DNA from: Portulaca oleracea
Lineage: Eukaryota; Streptophyta; Magnoliopsida; Caryophyllales; Portulacaceae
Direction of reading: 5' to 3'
DNA: 64,000 bases
Assembly: GCA_029582165.1 (NCBI GenBank)
Contig: CM055870.1
Span: forward strand, 1,779,298 to 1,843,297
In this document: positions 19,502 to 30,645 of the stretch, piece by piece
Layout of the letters: every line of letters starts with the position of its first letter
Position numbering within the stretch: the stretch's first letter is position 1
Program-made: the position numbers and the translations under genes
The notes under the pieces: model-generated
What the model was told of the DNA's origin: nothing
Database searches by the model: none
The model's input: the letters and a program-made list of their open reading frames with translations, nothing else

Positions 19502-20209
19502 GGGTTTACTGTGTCAACCATTTAATTAAACGGGTTGAAAATTTATACCTAAACCCACTTAATATCGTGTTAGTTTTAGGTCGGTGTCCGATCACCTTTT
19601 TCCGACTCCACTCACTGTTGCATTTGCTCTACCAACTTCAAGTAATCAAGTACCTTGAAATAGATGTACTGGTTCCAACTTCAAGTCCAGCACAATGCAC
19701 AAGTGAGGTGTCTTTTCTGAAATTTCATGTTCATATTCATTTCCCCTTCATTTCCTCCTTCTGAGTTCTCTCTCAAATTCAATCTCAAATCCCGATTTTA
19801 AACCCTAACCGATTGCACTGATCCAGAACTTGTAGCCTGTCTTCTTCTATCAAAATTCTAGTAAGATAACACCACATGGTGTGCCGATCCGTCCTCTAAA
19901 CTCGGTAAAGTTGAAATTCGACCAGATTTTGAGGTAATTTTTCGCTTTTCGAATTTCATGTTTACAATTAGAAAAACTTGAGTTAATTTGTTTGGTTGAT
20001 TCTAAGTTGGATTTTCCTCTGAAACTGTGCGGCCGTTGAATTCCATGTAATTATATAAACTAACCACGAGAGTAGAGTTAATTTGTTTGGTTGATTCTAA
20101 GTTTGATTTGTTGTTCGTACATCCTACTTCTGATTTCACTCTCAAATTCAGTCTCGTGAATGTTTGGCTATTGATTTGTCGTTGTGATCGGTATGCAGAT
20201 CAAGCAAAT
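19502..20209 (+). promoter_or_regulatory. F-box upstream and leader region, unit 3
   Basis: Equivalent of 443-1145, with the CT-rich stretch, possible leader intron, TATATAAAC and two-fold 33-bp block all kept. Confidence 0.4.
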
Positions 20210-21540
20210 ATGTTTGTCCCAGAAGACTTGCTGATTCAGGTACTCCTAAGATTGCCACCCAAATCTCTGTCACGCTTTAAGTGTGTGTCCAAAGCTTGGC
20301 AAACAATGATCGATGACCGTCAATTCATGCGCAAATACCTCCAATTGACATACACCGACTCATCTTCCTCGTCGAGCCATCATTCTCTGCATTTGATCTT
20401 CCAGACATCCACAACGTTTCCAACCAGTTTGATGTTCCTGTTGCCTGGTGAGTCTGATGATGAGTTGGATGAGCAACTAATCGACATAAACGGAAAGGGT
20501 GTCCCTGGCATCACCGACGTTTTTGGGGATGCGTCTGATTCTGAGGTGAACATGCAGTACAGCCATAGTGTTTCTGGTCCAATCAATGGGATTTACTGCC
20601 TCAACATTATCCAATACAAGCCACGCCATGTCGGCCTTTTCAGGATGAACAACATTGCATTCTGGAATCCAGGCATGGGACAATTCCATGTCGCACCGCC
20701 CATTCCTCGCCCTGCCATGCTTGATTATTTTATCGACTTACAAGATTTTTTTGATAATGAAGACGAACGGTTGGATTTTCATGAAGTTGATGTCCGGGAT
20801 TGGAGACTTTCTACTGGGGCTATGTGTTTGATCCTGCATCTCAAGATTACAAGTATTTCTGCATATCTGAGTATGGTGAGCATCGTAGGGGTCCATATTC
20901 TTTCGTTTGCTTCCACCTATACAGCATGGCATCGAATTCATGGCAAGAGCTTCACCACTCTCAAATCACATTTCCTCCTGATGTTATCGATGTTTATGAC
21001 CATGGTGCATCAGTCTTCAGGCCGTACCTAGGGATGGGTGATAAAGCCCCAGCATTTCCGTTCAATGGGTTATGCCATTGGGTTTATTATGGCGCTGATG
21101 GCATTGGATTCGTTCCAAAGGTGCTTTCATTTGACGTAGTAGAGCATGCGTTTCGCCTAAGTGTTATTCCTCCCACATTACTTGGTGAAGAACGTTTGAA
21201 TTATGTGAAACTTATGACAGTAGATGGTTGTCTGGCTGTTGCTTCACCGACGAGTACTATTCCCTCCAAGGTGACATCAGTAATTGGGATTATTGTGATG
21301 AAAGAATATGGCGTCGACGAGTCATGGTACAGAGCATACAACATTGTACTCAACTCACCGGCAAGATTCATCAGCTTTTGTGAAGACCAACTCTTTGTCC
21401 GAGAAACAGACGGCTCGGTGGTTTCATATCGCCTGGGAGCCCATCACGAGGTGTACAATAAATATCGTTATGTCCATTTCGAGACATTTGAGATGTTTCC
21501 ATTTGAGGGTTCTTTTATCCCCCTTCGTCCCGGTCATTGA
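20210..21540 (+). CDS. F-box protein, copy 3 (one frameshift as assembled)
   Basis: Presumed SCF substrate adaptor, start ATG at 20210, F-box at residues 1-45, normal stop at 21538-21540. A G is missing at 20796-20798 (GTCCGGGATTGG against GTCCGGGGATTGG). The first frame therefore leaves the F-box-associated domain at about residue 196 and runs on to a stop at 21031. The remaining 246 codons of the true frame are open from 20800 to 21540 and include NGLCHWVYYGADG and the normal end IPLRPGH. SNP group B, with copy 2. The lesion is a one-base loss from a G run next to a CCGG site, so a consensus error is plausible; otherwise the copy is a recent pseudogene. Confidence 0.85.
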
Positions 21541-21722
21541 ACCCCAATGATTAAACATAGGATCATTCCATTCTCATCTTATTTTACAAACCAGAGGTAA
21601 AACTATCCGATATTGTTCTATGCAAGGAATGTTTCAGTTTTTATGAGGGAGGAAGTAATTGTCCTGCTACATTATGCTGTGGCATCCCATAATGATTGAA
21701 TAAAATACTGTGTAAAAGATGA
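21541..21722 (+). promoter_or_regulatory. F-box 3' UTR with AATAAA, unit 3
   Basis: AATAAA at 21699-21704 about 160 bp after the stop codon. Confidence 0.45.
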
Positions 21723-21926
21723 ATGATTAACTTAGGGTACACCCACAGTGTTTCTGGTCCAATCAATGGGATTTACTGCATCAACATTATCCAATCCAAG
21801 TCATACCATGTCGAACCACAAAGACTGCTTGTCGGGATCGCGTTCTGGAATCCGGGTATGAGACAATTCCATGTCTTACCGCCCATTCCTTGCCCGCCAT
21901 GCTTGATATTTTTACTCAGTGATTAA
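21723..21926 (+). pseudogene. Truncated F-box relic, unit 3
   Basis: Same mid-region relic as in unit 2, but a C is missing at about 21894 (TTGCCCGCC against TTGCCCCGCC), so the last few residues change and the frame runs to 21926. Confidence 0.65.
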
Positions 21927-21960
21927 AGATGAATCGTGCACTTCTCATCTATTTTACCAA

Positions 21961-22392
21961 CTAAGGTTCGGGCCCTTCTTCTTCCTCATCCATGCCTTCT
22001 TTAGGAGGGAACCCGCGTTGTCTTCCAACAATCCACTGATCGATCACTCCACAGTTAATTGCATACTTGACCGTATGTTCCAAGTAGCTTTTGTCTGTTA
22101 TAAGATGCGGTTGTACTGTCAACATCCTCATCAGAGCTAAAAAGCATTCAAGATGTAGTTAGTTACAGAATGTCTGGTTCAGTTAAGGGAAGGGTCATGT
22201 TTCTCTTGTCTGGAGTCCCTTAGTTAAGGTCACTAGTGCAATAAGAGAGACGGCAAAACATTTCCTCATATACAGTTGTGAGAAACTCGATCCCCATCTC
22301 AAAGTTTGATGGTATGCGTTGAATCTCTGTCCTTAGTTTGCAAAGTATGCGAGCATTGAAGAAATAATCACGACAATGTAAAACCGAAATGT
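21961..22392 (-). pseudogene. Unrecognised gene end: two exon-like blocks, unit 3 (frame open)
   Basis: Blocks at 22392-22234 and 22136-21961 around a 97-bp putative intron, in one frame to a TAG, as in unit 2. The single base change against unit 2 in block 2 (GCG to GCA on the minus strand, at about 22060) is synonymous. Confidence 0.4.
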
Positions 22393-23581
22393 CTTTTGCA
22401 CACAATAAATGAAGTATTCAACTTTTTATTGTAATATGACCCTCTTTTCTGTTTTAGAAGGGTAAGCAAACCAGCCTACTGGCCTTCTATCTCAAGGGTC
22501 AATCATCAACCAACTGGGGGGTGAATTGGTATCAGTTTTTTGTTGGTTGGTTTTTGCTTCTCAAGTGGCAGAATTTAGGACACTCAGAGACTCAAAATTG
22601 CTTAGATTAATGTCAGTAGGTACCCTGGGTGGTGAATTGTTTTTTACAATGTTGTTTAGGTAGGTTTAATTCCTGTAAATTGGTGTCTCTTGTCAAAATT
22701 GGTGTAAATTTTGTAGCTGAGGGCAGCAAAAATGTTGCAGAAAATTTTCCTTTGGATTTCATTTGCCCTTATCTTTTTAAAATTATTTATTATCCGATAT
22801 GGGATCCCTAATCGATAACGATAATATGGAATAAACAGAAATATATAATTACAGAAGAAATTATATGAGTATGATTAATTTAATCAAGACATCCAATAAT
22901 GCATTGGCGCCTAATGTTTAATCATGAAACCACTAACCAAAGCAGAAGAAATTATAGGAAATACTCTGTATATTTATCCAGATTAACACCATTCCCAAAG
23001 CTAATCAGGCCCACCAAACATGTGCTAGAGAACATATTTGGCACATTGAATTATTGTGGGTAAAATCCCTGTTTTATATTAATAGTTAATAGAAACAGAA
23101 TCAGAAACAGCAAGAAAATATATATATATATATATATATGTATTTCATGCACACCGAAACAAATTTGTTTTTAAAAAAATCATATTAAGAGAAAGATAGA
23201 AATATCATCGTTGTTAATCTGTACTTGTAAGGGCTTTTTATGCACACAGAAACATTATCAAGAGAGTTAACAATGATTTGGCTTGTAAGAAATTTATGTG
23301 AATAACGTTTCTACGTGTATTAAGAAAGACATTGAAAGAAGAGTAACTGATGTCAAATGGAGAAGTATTCACAAAATTGAGAAACAAACCTACATAACAT
23401 AACAATGGAACAAAAATATATAATAGAACAAGAAGATAATTATTTCTACATAATACTTAGAAAGAATTAAAGGGTGATACTATGTTATAAATAGTGATAA
23501 AATATGAAATTCCAAAAAAAAATTGTAATTATATTCCATCTTTTCTATATTATCTATCATCTAAGCGTTGAGCAAGGGCTA

Positions 23582-23842
23582 AATTGGCAACAAAACCTAG
23601 CTATTGTTTTTAGATTGACAAGCGGTGTAACTCACCGGACTCCTATTTCAAGATAAACCAATCCTAGTGGGCCTTTTATTGGACGGGGATGCGGGATGCC
23701 AATGCCAATGCCTTGTTCAAGGCTCAACTTTTCGCTCATAGAATTTCCGCATTTCGAATAGAATAAGCAAACAATGCTACGTCAGGAATTGAACCTGGGA
23801 GGGATTGTCACTAACGAAAGAGTCAATTGGCAACAAAACCTA
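23582..23842 (-). mobile_element. SINE-like insertion with 18-bp duplication, unit 3
   Basis: Duplications at 23582-23599 and 23825-23842 flank the 225-bp insert; minus-strand B-box kept. Confidence 0.6.
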
Positions 23843-23874
23843 ACTCTTAGAAGAAGCAAAACCCTGATTTTAAC

Positions 23875-24017
23875 AACTTCAAGTAAACAAGTACCTTGAA
23901 ATCATTATATTAAAGCTTGATTTTAACAACAGTCGCTTCGGGTACCATCTTGATGCAGAGGTATTGACTGTTGAGATCATTAGATCATTAGATCAAAGTT
24001 TGATTTATTGTTCGTAC
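23875..24017 (+). repeat. Remnant of F-box leader sequence, unit 3
   Basis: Equivalent of 4826-4965. This copy has a local 9-bp duplication (GATCATTAGATCATTAGATC near 23974) and small deletions near 23932-23958. Confidence 0.4.
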
Positions 24018-24153
24018 CATCTTTGCTTTATTTGACCGCCATATCGTTCACCAACTCTTTCCACTTTAGATTGGGGGTTTCCGAGTAAAGAACGCTCTCC
24101 CAGATATCTTTACTTAGGGAATTCAGAAGCCATGAGATGATCATATCTTGGCA

Positions 24154-27133
24154 TGTAATAACCCACCCTAAACCATAGCTACTATAGTACCTTAAACTTG
24201 TTTAATTAGTTTTAATTCGTTGTTTAATTTATTTGTACCTTGCGGTTAGCTAGGTGATGTGTTTCATGAATGGCAAAGCGGTCAGTTTACCGGTCAATTT
24301 TTTTTTCCGAGCTCGTTATATTGTATTTAGAACCTTAAATTATAATTATTTTAGGTTCTACAATTTTATTTTAAAGTCGGTTTATTTATAGATTAATTTT
24401 CCCCAACGAAACGATTTTATTTTCAGGTTACCGATTTACCGATTTTCTAAACCGATTAAATTCTTTTATAGTACCAAAGTATTAATGGGTTACCCACACT
24501 TTACATTTAGTAGAATATTAGTGTAATTATTATTAGGTGGAGTGTGGGGAAATATTGTAATGATTATGATTGTTTTTATTTTAGTTTTAAAAGGGGTTGT
24601 ATATATTGGTAATGGGGAGGCTATAGGTCACATTTGGGTTCAAAATTTATCAAATAATTCAGCCTCTCTCTCTTCCTTCTCCACGCCCACGCAGACCCCA
24701 CGCCCCCCCCTGTGTTTCTCGCCGGCGATGGGCGTTTTCCGGCGGCCGTTTGGACAATTTTCCGCACCCACAAGAAGCTCTCACTCTCCTCTACCTCCTT
24801 GTCTCATTTATTCACCTATTCAAGTGGTATTTCTCTAGTATTCTCTTCCTCCCTTGTTATGAAATTTAAAGCTTTTGATGTTAAAGTTTTACCATGGTGT
24901 TTTTGATGTTAAATTACTACTTCCTTTCATGAATTTAGAGTACAAATTTGTTATAGTTGATTTTAGTGAGTAAAATTATATTTTTGGTTCAAGTTCATGT
25001 GAGTAAAGTTGAGATTCTTGTGAATTGATGAAGGTGATGATGAACTATGGTCATGCATGTTGGATTTGATGAGGTTTTAGAAGTATACTTTCTGTTTTGT
25101 AAAGATAAGTGAGTATTCTTGAGTTGTTTGGATGATATACATGAGAATTGTGAAGGAAACCATGTTAATTATGGTGTAGTTTAAGTGCATGTATTTGTAT
25201 GATGTTGCATGTGAACTATACTAGTATGGATGATATTTTTTTTTGAGGCTTAATAGTCTGGAAATTATGGGGAAAAGAGTAGGGTATATAATGTTATGGA
25301 TTAGTGTACAATTGGAGCTAAAGAAAACCGGGCATGAAAACTAAAACGAACCCGGAACCTACTGCCCGTTTTATGACTTTTTTAGAGGATGCTAAAAATT
25401 GTTTCGAGCCCAGATTTTAGTGTAAAAAGGTAGTCTAAGATGTTAGTAAACACCAGGCTTTGGAATTTCGAGTTTTCGATTTGTATAACTCAAGTTAGAG
25501 CCAAAACCGTGAAGCCGCGTAATTATATACGAATTTTGGAGTCAGTGTAGTATTGGGTATTTTTCGACCAAATGGGATTTGATTCTGGAAAAGTGTTAAA
25601 CATGAGAGTTTTAGAGGACTCGACGAGCTTTTCGAAAATATATGGTATGCCTTAAACCGATGTCGGGAGAATAAGTTATAAGGCCCGGAATCAAAGCTGC
25701 AAAACTGGGAATTTTCTGGGTAATTACCTAAGTATTCTAAAGGATTAAATGTGATTATATTGGATTTATAATAGGTTTTATGAGTATATAACTTAAGTCA
25801 TAGGACCTTTGAGATATAGTACTTGAGTAAGGACCATAAAGCTTGTTTTTGAAGGACTCGAGACCCTTAAAGCAATTTTACCGTTATCGATTTTAATTTA
25901 CCGAAACGTCTTAAAGTTATTTAGAAGTTTTATCGTACCTTGAAGTTGTTAAAGCCTCTTTGACAAATTGAAAGTTTATATTTTACAAGTATTTCCTTAG
26001 TTCATAAAGCTCTTATAAGTTTAAAGTACTTACCAAAGTCTCTTGATTTTATTTCAAACACCCGAAAATCTCGTTACTAGTTCTCGGTAATTTATCACAT
26101 CGTCCGAGCTCTTTCGAGCCGCTCCTCCTTTAGCCTCTGGCATCGTTCAGTCTTGTAGGCGTATTTTCCCTTCCGAAAAGTACGCAAAGTAAATCCGAAT
26201 TTTATAGCTCGAGTTATGATCGAAATACTATCGTCCTAAAACTGAAAATTTCTATACGTTTATTTCCAAAACTTTATCGAGGTTTCACGACCTCACCTTT
26301 TTCATAGATCCTATCCTAATATCGCGAACCCACTCGTTTAGTGCACGCAAATTGTCCAACTCTTGCTATTTAAAGTCAAAGTGCAGCTTATTGCATAAGT
26401 TATATTCTAACGATTTTAGTGTTTTATAAGTGGTCTCGATACCTATTCTCTGATAGCTAGAAGCCTAGCCTTTTCTGACTCCTATCGAGTAATCTCGACA
26501 TCGAGCTCGGTTTGGCGTCTTGCGAGATGCTTCGACATCGACCTCAAAAAGGACCACATTTTTGTATGAAATTATTTTAATGTTATACATAGCATGTGCA
26601 TAGAACTATTTATCGATAAAGTTTGCTTTGGTTATAGCATGATTTAGTTCCTTCCCCGTTTTGAATTTTAAAAAGGCATGAAAAACCGTTTTGAAGTTTT
26701 TTATGTTGGAGGTTTGTGTCTTGAGTGTTTCCCCACTCACTTTGCGTTGTTTTAATGTTTTGTTTTAAGGCCCAGTATTCAAGAGATTCAAGAAGAGTTC
26801 GAAAGCTAGCTTTATCGAGTCGAGGTAGGTTTAGTCATGGCAAGAAGGAGTCTTACTCGCAAGCATGGGTGTTCAAGAGCGGGAAAACTATTGGGATTGA
26901 AAGGTGGAAGTGTGGTGTATTGTTTGTATTGATTTATGTATGCAAAGTGGTTGTAATATTACATCAGGTTGTATGTTTTAAGTTTAAAGTGTGCGATGGT
27001 TTGGTGGTTGTTCGTTGTGGATGCCTTGTTCAGTGGTTGAACGGCGGTAATACCCCGGCTTTAACCCTCCGCTGCGCTAATCACAGGATTAATGACGTAA
27101 TTAGTCGTAATCTTGTGATTACTCAAGTCGGGG
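24154..27133 (+). repeat. Insertion A LTR1 (lacks its last 7 bp)
   Basis: A 2,980-bp LTR starting TGTAATAACCCACCC. It ends CAAGTCGGGG at 27133, where the other LTRs continue CGTTACA. TATATATTGG near 24600 is a possible LTR TATA box. A 98-codon open frame at 24542 is not recognisable as a gene. Confidence 0.85.
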
Positions 27134-28160
27134 TATTACCGCCGTTCAACCACTGAACAAGGCATCCACAACGAACAACCACCAAACCATCGCACACTTT
27201 AAACTTAAAACATACAACCTGATGTAATATTACAACCACTTTGCATACATAAATCAATACAAACAATACACCACACTTCCACCTTTCAATCCCAATAGTT
27301 TTCCCGCTCTTGAACACCCATGCTTGCAGAGTCGTAAGACCTCCTTCTGCCATGACTAAACCTACCTGGCCCAAGAAAGCTAGCTTTCTTGAACTCTTCT
27401 TGAATCTCTTGAATACTGGCCTTAAAACAAAACATTAAAACAACGCAAAAGTGAGTGGGGAAACACTCAAGACACAAACCTCCAACATAAAACCGCTTCA
27501 AAACGGTTTTTCATGCCGCCTTTAAAACATTTCAAACGGGAAGGGAACTAAATCATGCTATAACCAAAGCAAACTTTATCGATAAATAGTTCTATGCACA
27601 TGCTATGTATAACATTAAAATAATTTCATACAGAAAATGTGGTCCCCTTTTGAGGTCGATGTCGGCATCTCACAAGACGCACGCCCAAACCGACTTCGGT
27701 TTGATGGGTGATCGCTAGGCGATGACGCCAGTGTCGAGATTATCCGATAGAGTCAGAAAAGGCTAGGCTTCGCCTAGCTACAGAGAATAGGTATCGACCA
27801 CTTATAAAACACTAAAATCGTTAGAATATAACTTATGCAATAAAGATTTTGACTTTAAATAGCAAAAGAGTTGGACAATTTATGCACTAAACGAGCGGGT
27901 TGCCCGTGACGATCTCTACTGAGAATGGCTCGGTCGGCGTAACTTTGAGCTAAAACGATAGAGTTCGTATTAGGATAGGATCTATGAAAAAGGTGAGGTC
28001 GAGAGCCTCGCAAAGAAAGTTTTGGAAATAAACGATAGAAATTTTCGTGTTTTAGGACGATAGTATTTCGATCATAACTCGAGCTATAAAATTCGGATTT
28101 CGCTTTGCGAGTACTTTTCGGAAAGGGAAAAAAATACGCCCTACAAGACTGATGGCCAGG
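27134..28160 (-). repeat. Inverted LTR piece 1 (palindrome with LTR1)
   Basis: Reverse complement of about the last 1.05 kb of the LTR, starting exactly after CGGGG (27129-27133). The partner CCCCG lies at 27053-27057, leaving a 71-bp loop. It ends at ATGGCCAGG (28152-28160), shared with the pol interior that follows. Confidence 0.85.
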
Positions 28161-29543
28161 ATAAAAGAATCAGGGAGCTATTACAAGAGATAATTACAAT
28201 TAAGGGTTCATCAAAGCCTATACTTACCATCGTAAGGGGAAATCTCTCCAAACACTACCAAGTATGCTCTATAGATTGCTTTTGGAGATCTCCAGATATC
28301 TCCTTCGTACTCAATACCACCAGGATATCGCCCACATCGTATCACCAACGAACATGTAGAAGTACTACAAAAACACTTTCCTCTGCTTAGGTATTAATGA
28401 GTAAATCGGGATTATATGTTACAGCACGTGTTAAAGTTTAAGAAACACCAGCATCATGATTAAGATTATGATTGAAGAGGTCAATAAAAAGTTTATAAGA
28501 ACCAAAAAGAAGTTTTAGAGTAAACTAAGAGCATCGTATCATCTCCTCGTGGGAAGAAATGGATTATATGGATTAGAATAGCCCTCTTTCAACAAAGGTT
28601 AGGACAAGCATTACAACCAAGACAATAAGACTACTGCCGATGGATTAATGGCGACCAAGTAATTGGGGAAGAAGGTCACCCCTGATTATGATTTGAAGAG
28701 AATCACTTTAATCATCATCCCAGTGTTTGAAAGACATCAATCCCAGGGACGCTATATGCAACCACCTTGTTAGAAGATGAATAGTTAGGGTGGTTACTCC
28801 CTCAGGGAAGGGTTGAAGTTAAGGTGGAGCATGCAAGTAAAACCAATTAAGGTTCATAAGTTAAGAACCCCATAGTCTTTAATATTAGTAAGTATAGCGA
28901 AGGTCATCCTTTAGAGCCAGAATGTTGCCCCACGCACCTTTCTATGTGATTAATTACCATGGTTGAAAGGTTCAGCAAGAAGTATTATGTGAGGCTAAAC
29001 TCGGAGAAAGTAGAAGGGTGTTAAGTTAAGTAAATATCCGGGGCAGTAAGGAAAAAGGCTGACTAGCCGGTAATATACTCGCTCATTATCCGTAAGGTGA
29101 AACCAAGCGACTAACGGTCTCAAGCCTCCGCACATCCCGACAGGATACTAAAAATCATGCCAAGATTTACGATTCAGGAGTTTAGCACTTATAGTTGCCT
29201 TATCAACTCTACATCTCAAGCTAAGGAAGTCTAAAGGAGGACACAAAGGAAAATCAAGGTCCAACTTGTTCAGTGCATCTAGGTGACACCTTAAGTAATG
29301 AAGAATTTACGCTAACTATGGATCTCTTTCCCAAGTCAACGCTAATGTTCTCAGTCATGAGAAATGAGAAACGGGCAAGATCACCAATTTCTAGGTACTA
29401 AAGATAACCTTACCTCACGATAGCCCAAGAACATTTCAAGGACAAGAGTGGTAAGGAAAGCAAGCCCTCAAGTTGTGATAAGTATTCAAGCAAATTAGAG
29501 GTCAACGTAAGAACATACCATTTATATTACCCTAAAGTGCAAA
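28152..29543 (+). mobile_element. Insertion A interior 1, decayed
   Basis: Matches the reverse complement of about 50150-51525 in insertion B. No coding frame of useful length; I cannot recognise RT or RNase H. Stops occur in all frames. Confidence 0.6.
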
Positions 29544-30645
29544 GTGTGTCTATGTTACTGTTCACAACCTCTAGTACCCTCTTATGGATTCACCTTAAAT
29601 TTATTCTATGTTTTTGTACACGTCCTTAGAAGATCAAAGATCAGGCCTCAACCTCTAGTACACGTACCATTTATATCTACATACGGGAATTGGTACTTGC
29701 ATGGGATTCCAAAGGATATCGACGATCGAGATACAAGCTTCCAGTCAAGATTTTGGAGCACTATGCAAAGAGCCTTCGGGTCCAAACTTAGTTTCAATAG
29801 TTCATACCATCCCGAGAGCGATGGTCAAACGGAAAGAGTAAACCAAATTCTAGAGGACATGCTTCGCGCCTGTGTGATGGACTTTCAAGGGAACTGAGAT
29901 CAGTATCTTCCTCTCGTAGAATTCTCTTACAATAATAGCTACCAAGCCACGATTCAGATGGCGTCTTTTGAAGCTATATATGGCCGAAAGTGTAGAACAC
30001 CCCTATGTTGGGGCGAGTTAGAGGAAGCGTTGATCATAGGGCCAGACTTAATTCAAGAGATGACTGATAAGGTCAAGATCATCCAACAACATATTCGGAC
30101 AGCCCAAAGCAAACAAAAGAGCTACGCCGACAAAAGACGAAAACCGCTTGAGATCCAAATAGGAGATAGGGTATTCCTCAAGTTTCCCCTACAAAGGGGG
30201 TTAGGCGATTCAATGTTAGGGGTAAGTTAAGCCCTCGGTACATCGGACCTTATCCCAGTGTAGGGAAGGTTAACCCATCAGCTTATCGTCTAGAGTTACC
30301 GTCCAACTTAGGACATATCCACGATGTCTTTCATATCTCCCAGCTTCGGAAGTATGTACCTGATCTAGTGCATGTTTTAGAGGAAGAACTTCCTCTTCTA
30401 GCCAAGGACTTTACCTTCGAACAGAAACCGGTCCAAATCTTGGATCGTAGGATCAAACGTCTACGTACAAAAGAGGTTCCGTTAGTCAAAGTCTTATGGG
30501 CGAATCAAGAAACCTCCGAGGCCACGTGGGAAACTGAAGACGAAATGATGAAAACTACCCCCATCTCTTTTAAGGTATTTCTCACTGCAAAAGTTTTATC
30601 GAACAGCAAGTTTCGGGGACGAAACTTCTTTTAAGGGGGGGAGGA
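29544..30645 (+). pseudogene. Integrase and chromodomain remnant 1 of gypsy insertion A
   Basis: Decayed 3' end of a Ty3/gypsy pol. The C-terminal half of the integrase core is readable (DRDTSFQSRFW, then SYHPESDGQTERVNQ with the catalytic Glu). An in-frame TGA follows at 29895-29897, where related integrases have Trp. The frame resumes as LVEFSYNNSYQA and MASFEAIYGRKCRTP. A frameshift at about 30200 precedes the GPY/F module (RYIGPYPSVGKVN, then DVFHISQLRKYVPD). The frame at 30368-30634 ends with a chromodomain-type tail (SEATWETEDEM) that would bind modified histone. A 13-bp polypurine tract (30633-30645) follows. This order marks a chromovirus; 3.1-kb LTRs fit the Tekay/Del group. Non-functional. 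Confidence 0.85.

Noticed and set aside
26725..27374. Frames on both strands over the gypsy LTR end (for example 143 and 83 codons)
   Set aside because: They read the same LTR sequence through the palindrome; no recognisable protein.
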